The notes under the pieces are model-generated. The model saw nothing but the letters and a program-made list of their open reading frames with translations, did not search any database and had not been told where the DNA came from. Below are positions 29,511-34,791 of a stretch of DNA of 34,791 bases, piece by piece (the stretch's first letter is position 1; each line of letters opens with the position of its first letter). The DNA comes from Bacillota bacterium. Its GTDB lineage: Bacteria > Bacillota > Clostridia > Acetivibrionales > DSM-1351. A program made the position numbers and the translations under genes. The stretch is from positions 1 through 34,791 of the forward strand of contig JAEYTP010000155.1 in NCBI GenBank assembly GCA_023433945.1. Direction: 5' to 3'.

Positions 29511-31169
29511 ATGAAAAAAAGAAGTGGATTTAAAGTTATGATGCAGCTCATTGGATTGGTTAAGCCCCTTACTGGGTATATGATTCTAGCTGTTACCATG
29601 GGGCTAATTGGTCATCTGTGTGCAACACTTATCACCATTTTTGGTGGATATGCAATAGCCAATATTTTGGATATTAACACTACTCTAACCATAAATGCTA
29701 TCTTTATATCTGTTTGTGTATTTGCATTACTTCGTGGTTTTCTTCGTTATGCAGAGCAGGCCTGCAATCATTTTATAGCTTTTAAAATATTGGCACTTCT
29801 TCGTGACAAAGTATTCAGGGCTTTGCGTAAGCTTACACCGGCCAAGCTTGAAGGCAAGGATAAGGGAAACCTGATATCAGTCATTACATCTGATATTGAG
29901 CTTCTCGAGGTTTTCTATGCACACACTATTTCTCCTATTGTGATAGCAATTTTCTTTTCATCAATGCTGAGTGTGTTTATTGGAAGCTTTAGCGTTATTC
30001 TTGGAGTTATTGCGTTTATAGCTTATATTACCGTTGGTGTTATTATTCCTGTGCTAACGTCGAAGTTTAGTGGGGATGATGGCATCAATTTCCGCACAAA
30101 GTCAGGAAATCTTTCAGCCTATGTTTTAGATAGCCTTCGTGGACTTTCAGAGACTATACAATACGGTCATGGTGAAAAAAGACTTGAGAGTATAAACAAA
30201 CAAACCGATGATTTATCAGAGGATGAAAAAAGACTAAAACGTACTGCTGGCAGAAATCAAGCAGTTACAAATACTGTAATTCTCCTTTTTGACCTGGCAA
30301 TGGTATTTACATCAGCAATGTTATTCCAAAATGGAAGTATACCATTTTTAGGTGTGCTAATTCCAACAATTGCACTTATGAGTTCATTTGGTCCGGTCGT
30401 CGCGTTGGCAGCCCTTGGTAGCACACTTCAAAACACTTTTGCAGCAGGTAATAGAGTGCTGGATATTTTGGATGAAACTCCTGCTGTTGAAGAAATAACA
30501 GGTAAACAAACCATTAAATTTAAAGGTGCTTCAGCACAAAACCTTACCTTTGCATACAAGGATGAGACTATCCTAGACAATGTGTCCGTACACATTGATA
30601 AGGGTTCGGTGGTAGGTATCATTGGTAGAAGCGGTAGCGGTAAATCCACACTTTTGAAACTCTTAATGCGGTTTTGGGCTGTGGGTAAAGGCTCAGTTAA
30701 TATCTCTGACACCAACGTCAACGACATCAACACATCAAACCTTCGTGATATGATAAGCTTTGTAACACAGGAAACACACCTGTTTCAAGGCAGTATTAAA
30801 AGCAATTTAAAAATTGCAAAACTTGATGCTACCGACAAAGAAATAAAAGCTGCATGTAAAAAAGCATCCATACACGATTTTATTATGAGCCTGCCACTAG
30901 GTTATGATACACCTGTCGGAGAACTGGGAGAAACGCTATCAGGCGGCGAGCGCCAGAGATTGGGACTCGCAAGAGCGTTTTTACATGATGCACCACTAAT
31001 GCTGCTTGATGAACCGACAAGCAACCTCGACAGCTTAAATGAAGCAGTAATTTTGAAATCTTTAAAAGAAGAACGGGAAAATAAAACTATTGTACTTGTA
31101 TCCCACCGTAAGTCCACTATGAGAATTGTGGACAAGGTTTACTCAGTTGAGCATGGGAGAGTTAGCTAG
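29511..31169 (+). CDS. ABC exporter half-transporter 2 (permease-ATPase fusion)
   Basis: A 552-residue partner of the preceding protein. The exporter domain covers about residues 10-300 and the ATPase follows: Walker A GRSGSGKST, signature LSGGERQRLGLARAFLHD, Walker B LMLLDEPTSNLD, H-loop VLVSHRKST. It has the same domain order as its neighbour, and its start is 1 nt after that stop. AAGGAGAG lies 8 nt before the ATG at 29511; a longer reading from 29490 would overlap ABC1. Both ATPase sites look intact, so unlike many heterodimeric exporters there is no obvious degenerate site. The substrate is unknown. Confidence 0.88.
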   Translation: MKKRSGFKVMMQLIGLVKPLTGYMILAVTMGLIGHLCATLITIFGGYAIANILDINTTLTINAIFISVCVFALLRGFLRYAEQACNHFIAFKILALLRDKVFRALRKLTPAKLEGKDKGNLISVITSDIELLEVFYAHTISPIVIAIFFSSMLSVFIGSFSVILGVIAFIAYITVGVIIPVLTSKFSGDDGINFRTKSGNLSAYVLDSLRGLSETIQYGHGEKRLESINKQTDDLSEDEKRLKRTAGRNQAVTNTVILLFDLAMVFTSAMLFQNGSIPFLGVLIPTIALMSSFGPVVALAALGSTLQNTFAAGNRVLDILDETPAVEEITGKQTIKFKGASAQNLTFAYKDETILDNVSVHIDKGSVVGIIGRSGSGKSTLLKLLMRFWAVGKGSVNISDTNVNDINTSNLRDMISFVTQETHLFQGSIKSNLKIAKLDATDKEIKAACKKASIHDFIMSLPLGYDTPVGELGETLSGGERQRLGLARAFLHDAPLMLLDEPTSNLDSLNEAVILKSLKEERENKTIVLVSHRKSTMRIVDKVYSVEHGRVS

Positions 31170-31213
31170 TATAGTTGTGAAAAAAGAATGAGAAAAAGAA
31201 TAGGAGACCAACT

Positions 31214-31603
31214 ATGAAAATAAAAAAGATTTTATTCCTTGTCCTCGGATGTATCGGTCTAGGACTCGGTGCAGTGGGAGCTGTATTACCACTCCTTCCG
31301 TCATTTCCCTTTTTATTACTTGCAGCATTTTCTTTTGCCAAAAGCTCAGAAAAGCTTCACAACTGGTTTGTAAATACCAAGCTCTATAAGAAAAACCTTG
31401 AAAGCTATGTAAGAGGACAAGGAATGACTTGGGCGGTAAAAATACGTGTTATGATAACTGTTACAATTCTTATGTCGATAGGTTTTTTTATGATGCATGA
31501 AGTACTTGTCGGTCAAATCGTGCTTGCATGTGTCTGGGTATTCCATATTCTTTATTTTACTAAAGGCGTAAAAACATTGGCAAAACAAAAAGCTGCTAAT
31601 TAG
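31214..31603 (+). CDS. ybaN: YbaN family (DUF454) inner-membrane protein
   Basis: A 129-residue membrane protein. LGLGAVGAVLPLLPSFPFLLLAAFSFAKSSEKLHNWF is the DUF454 signature, followed by RGQGMTWAVKIRVM and two more hydrophobic helices, making three in all. The function of YbaN is unknown; in several bacteria it neighbours heme or iron-related genes. It is the last gene of the operon, 44 nt after ABC2, and a strong terminator follows 65 nt beyond its stop. AGGAGA is 6 nt before the ATG. Confidence 0.9.
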   Translation: MKIKKILFLVLGCIGLGLGAVGAVLPLLPSFPFLLLAAFSFAKSSEKLHNWFVNTKLYKKNLESYVRGQGMTWAVKIRVMITVTILMSIGFFMMHEVLVGQIVLACVWVFHILYFTKGVKTLAKQKAAN

Positions 31604-31667
31604 CCTTATTTACAAACATTAGGTTTATATATAATGCATTTAATGAATGTACCCTGATTAACATAGA

Positions 31668-31703
31668 ACATCCTGCCCCCAAAAGGTTGGGCAGGATGTT
31701 TTT
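31668..31703 (+). terminator. Terminator of the DUF4405-ABC-YbaN operon
   Basis: ACATCCTGCCC, a loop of about 10 nt, GGGCAGGATGT, then TTTTT. An 11-bp perfect stem rich in G-C. Confidence 0.93.
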
Positions 31704-31780
31704 GTAATTTCTTATTTATTTTTGCCGCATTGATTACTACAAATAATTAGCCAGATTCTATCAAAAAATGATGTGCTCCT

Positions 31781-34700
31781 TTACGCTTTCATCTGCTCAT
31801 CAGTTTGTTCAACCAATGTTGGCTTATCTGCCTTGAGATTCTTGAAGGCAACTGACAACATGAGCTTGATACGATTTAGCTGGTTAACCTCACTTGCACC
31901 TGGATCATAGTCAACAGCAACAATATTTGCTTCTGGATACCTTCTTCTTAATTCCTTTATCATGCCCTTACCGGTAACATGATTTGGCAGGCAAGCAAAT
32001 GGCTGCATGCAAACAATATTAGGAGCTCCGCTCTTTATGAGCTCAATCATCTCAGCTGTCAAGAACCACCCTTCACCAGTTTGGTTTCCAAGTGACAATA
32101 TATCTGAAGCACTGTTTGCAAGATGATATATTGAGTGTGGTGCAGAAAAGCGCTTACTCTTGTTCAAATACTTTTTCATATGTCTACGATAGTTCTCTAG
32201 TATATATATTATTACATTATTAACAACAAGCTTTTTCCATGTACCCGAAAGATTTTTGTACTTGAAGTTGGCATCATAAGCACAATAGAATATAAAGTCC
32301 ATGAAATCAGGCATTACAGCTTCCGCGCCTTCTCTCTCAATAATATCGACAACATGATTATTTGCATCGGGGTGGAACTTTACTAGTATTTCTCCAACAA
32401 GACCAACCTTAGGTTTAACCTCATCTGTAATCTCAAGATTATCAAATTCATGAATTATATTCTTGATATTATGCTTAAATACTTTCTTATTCTTGTTTTT
32501 CAAATCCTCTATGCAAATCTTTGCCCACTTATCATGCAACAAATTAGCAGAACCCGCAATCTTTTCATACGGTCTTACTCTATAGAGAACCCTCATCAAT
32601 GTGTCACCATAAACTATACTCTGCATAGCTAAATCGATGAGATCCTTTGTAAAAGTGAAGCCCGGTTGCTTTTCTAATCCCAGTGCATTGAGTGATATTA
32701 CAGGAATCTGCCCCATTCCAGCGTCTTGTAATGCCTTCCTCAAGAAGCCAATGTAGTTGGTGGCTCTGCAGCCCCCACCTGTTTGGGAAATGAGCACCGA
32801 AGTATTGTTCAAGTCATATTCTCCCGACTTTAGTGCATGAATTATTTGCCCAACAACAATTATTGAAGGATAACAAGCGTCATTATTGACATATTTAAGT
32901 CCCTCTTCAACATCTGCATTATTTACTTCAGGAAGTACAACTACATTGTACCCTGCACCAATAAAGGCGGCCTCCAAGAATTGAAAGTGAATAGGAGACA
33001 TTTGCGGTGCCAATATTGTGTGCTTATCCTTCATTTCCTTGGTAAATACAACCTTCTCACACTTACTGGAGGTTTTCTCAATATTTATAGACTTTTTATC
33101 ACGTTCTTCAATAGCTGCAACCAAAGAACGAATTCTTATCCTTGCAGCACCTAAGTTGTTGCCCTCATCTATTTTCAAAACAGTGTAAATATTTTCATTG
33201 CTGCTAAGTATCTCCTGAACCTGATCAGTAGTAACTGCATCCAGACCACAGCCAAAGGAATTGAGCTGAATAAGCTCCAATTCAGGATATTCAGTGACAA
33301 CAGTTGCTGCTGCATATAGCCTTGAATGGTACTTCCATTGATCTACCACTCGTAGAGGTCTTTCAATCCTTCCAAGGTGTGATATAGAGTCCTCCGTTAA
33401 TACAGCGATTCCATGAGACGTAATAACCTGTGGTATACCATGATTAATCTCTGGGTCAACATGATAAGGCCTTCCCGCTAATACAATACCTTTTTTGCCT
33501 GTATCTCTGAGATATTTGAGTACCTCTTCTCCCTTGTTCTGTATATCGCTTTTTACCTTCTCATCTTCATCCCAAGCCTTATCCACTGCTGCACTTATTT
33601 CATTACGAGCGATGCCAAATTCTTTACCCATAACTTCATACAATCTCTTCTTGAGTCTTTCTTTATTATCATAAGGTAAGAATGGGTTAAGGAACTTGAT
33701 ATTTTTCTCCTTTAGAATATCCATATTGTTTTTAATAACCTCAGAATAGGAGGTTACAACAGGGCAGTTATAGTGATTATCAGCTGCCTTATCCTCTACC
33801 ATTTCATATGGAAGACAAGGATAGAATATAAAGTTTACGCCCTTGTTAATAAGGCTTGTTATATGCCCATGTACCAGCTTTGCAGGGTAGCATACTGATT
33901 CTGAAGGCATGGTCTCTATTCCAAGCTCATAAATCTTCTTTGATGATCGTGGTGACAGCTCCACCCTGAATTTCAGTTCATTGAAGAAAGTAAACCAGAA
34001 TGGATAGTTTTCATACATATTGAGTACCCTCGGAATACCTACAGTGCCTCTGGTATACTGATTTACTCCCAGCTGCTTATATCCGAAAAGCCTCTTATAT
34101 TTGTAATCATAGAGATTTGGGATATCATCATTGTAGCTTTCAATTCCCGCACCTCTTTCACATCTGTTGCCTGATACAAACTGGCTACCATCTGTAAATT
34201 GGTTTATAGTAAGCAGGCAGTTATTGTTACAAAGTTTGCATCTCTTTAGTTCAGTGCTAAAGTCGAATGAACCTGCTCCCTCGGGAGTCAACAAGCTAGT
34301 CTCCTGCCCTTCAAATCGTTCTTTAGCCAGAAGAGCAGCACCAAAAGCTCCCATTAGTCCCGCAATATTTGGCCTAACCGCATCCCTTTCAGCAATAAGT
34401 TCAAAGCTTCTGAGTACAGCGTCATTGAGGAAGGTTCCACCCTGAACTATGATTTTTTCTCCCATTTCTTTTGGGTCTCTTATCTTGATAACTTTAAGGA
34501 GAGCATTTTTTATAACAGAATAGGACAAGCCTGCAGAAATATCTCCAACTGATGCTCCTTCTTTCTGTGCCTGCTTAACTCTGGAGTTCATAAATACAGT
34601 ACATCTAGAGCCTAAATCAACAGGTTTTTCCGCTAATAAGGCTTCTTTTGCAAAGTCCTCTATGGAGAAATTTAATGACTTGGCAAAGGTTTCTATGAAT

Positions 34701-34791
34701 GAGCCACACCCTGATGAGCATGCCTCATTTAGCATAATACTATCAATTATGCCGTCTTTTATCTTAAGGCACTTCATATCCTGTCCGCCAA
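31781..34791 (-). CDS. Acyl-CoA dehydratase activase-type protein (BadF + DUF2229), N-terminal part off the right edge
   Basis: The reading frame runs off the right edge (it continues with GGQD before MKCLKIKD), so the ATG at 34777 is internal and about 1000 C-terminal residues are visible. The full protein is probably near 1400. The BadF/HgdC-type ATPase domain is seen in EACSSGCGSFIETFAKSL, with cluster cysteines, and in GEKIIVQGGTFLNDAVLRSFE. Then comes DUF2229 (IPRVLNMYENYPFWFTFFNEL, YELGIETMPSESVCYPAKLVHGHI) and further cysteine-rich segments (NSFGCGLDAVTTDQVQEI, SQTGGGCRATNYIGFLRKAL). Activases pass electrons with ATP to 2-hydroxyacyl-CoA dehydratases; this long fusion's true target is unknown. 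It is minus strand, with its end 78 nt from the plus-strand terminator at 31703. Confidence 0.9.
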   Translation of the reverse strand, partial: GGQDMKCLKIKDGIIDSIMLNEACSSGCGSFIETFAKSLNFSIEDFAKEALLAEKPVDLGSRCTVFMNSRVKQAQKEGASVGDISAGLSYSVIKNALLKVIKIRDPKEMGEKIIVQGGTFLNDAVLRSFELIAERDAVRPNIAGLMGAFGAALLAKERFEGQETSLLTPEGAGSFDFSTELKRCKLCNNNCLLTINQFTDGSQFVSGNRCERGAGIESYNDDIPNLYDYKYKRLFGYKQLGVNQYTRGTVGIPRVLNMYENYPFWFTFFNELKFRVELSPRSSKKIYELGIETMPSESVCYPAKLVHGHITSLINKGVNFIFYPCLPYEMVEDKAADNHYNCPVVTSYSEVIKNNMDILKEKNIKFLNPFLPYDNKERLKKRLYEVMGKEFGIARNEISAAVDKAWDEDEKVKSDIQNKGEEVLKYLRDTGKKGIVLAGRPYHVDPEINHGIPQVITSHGIAVLTEDSISHLGRIERPLRVVDQWKYHSRLYAAATVVTEYPELELIQLNSFGCGLDAVTTDQVQEILSSNENIYTVLKIDEGNNLGAARIRIRSLVAAIEERDKKSINIEKTSSKCEKVVFTKEMKDKHTILAPQMSPIHFQFLEAAFIGAGYNVVVLPEVNNADVEEGLKYVNNDACYPSIIVVGQIIHALKSGEYDLNNTSVLISQTGGGCRATNYIGFLRKALQDAGMGQIPVISLNALGLEKQPGFTFTKDLIDLAMQSIVYGDTLMRVLYRVRPYEKIAGSANLLHDKWAKICIEDLKNKNKKVFKHNIKNIIHEFDNLEITDEVKPKVGLVGEILVKFHPDANNHVVDIIEREGAEAVMPDFMDFIFYCAYDANFKYKNLSGTWKKLVVNNVIIYILENYRRHMKKYLNKSKRFSAPHSIYHLANSASDILSLGNQTGEGWFLTAEMIELIKSGAPNIVCMQPFACLPNHVTGKGMIKELRRRYPEANIVAVDYDPGASEVNQLNRIKLMLSVAFKNLKADKPTLVEQTDEQMKA

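Noticed and set aside
31781..34777. Start codon at 34777 for the activase-type gene
   Set aside because: The frame remains open to the right edge and the residues before it (GGQD) match the conserved BadF motif, so this ATG is internal.

Overview
The window is AT-rich, low-GC Firmicute DNA and fits an anaerobic spore-forming Clostridium-type genome, perhaps of the Ruminiclostridium group. The reasons are strong GGAGG ribosome sites, a SpoIIP gene, a YteA-type sporulation protein, the clostridial ylm/sepF/divIVA division cluster, and a giant acyl-CoA dehydratase activase-type protein. Genus is inference; no 16S gene is present. It is ordinary chromosome. I see no prophage, no complete insertion sequence and no CRISPR array.

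Layout. 1-2700: a methionine ABC importer operon (metQ-metN-metI, minus strand; metI runs off the left edge), with a consensus promoter and a 19-bp sequence repeated in its leader. 2795-4570: larE, an AlkZ-related protein and three 46-bp tandem repeats. 4586-7853: a regulatory module of a flavin-binding PNPOx-fold protein, a WYL regulator, and a divergent sigma factor/anti-sigma-like pair. One 26-bp operator sequence occurs both between the divergent genes and in front of the PNPOx gene. 7973-13542: single small units, namely a lipase-like hydrolase behind two palindromes, a membrane protein, a YiiX-like papain-fold hydrolase, a lipoprotein, a rubrerythrin-like mini protein, tRNA-Thr(CGT), a MITE-like hairpin with 7-bp flanking repeats, yteA-like and a DUF5665 protein.

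13585-20294: one long minus-strand operon, from a single promoter to a strong terminator: ynbB-like PLP enzyme, HlyD-like protein, yggS, sepF, yggT, ylmH, divIVA, aroB. It links septum assembly with PLP homeostasis and shikimate synthesis. 20352-22005: an RluA-type pseudouridine synthase and a MerR-like regulator on the plus strand. 22013-26683: hemW, lepA, a small membrane protein and spoIIP on the minus strand. 26905-31703: a small zinc-ribbon protein, then a four-gene operon (DUF4405-like membrane protein, two ABC exporter half-transporters, YbaN/DUF454) that starts from an exact consensus promoter and ends at a terminator. 31781-34791: the C-terminal part of the activase-type protein, open at the right edge.

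The strongest unexplained signals are regulatory. (1) Four palindromes GTTAG-N6-CTAAC lie exactly 34 bp apart between the promoter and the first gene of the ABC operon. (2) The duplicated operator ties the WYL regulator, the PNPOx gene and the sigma/anti-sigma pair into one candidate regulon. Smaller ones are the metQ leader repeat, the 46-bp repeats, the twin palindromes before the lipase, and the MITE-like element.
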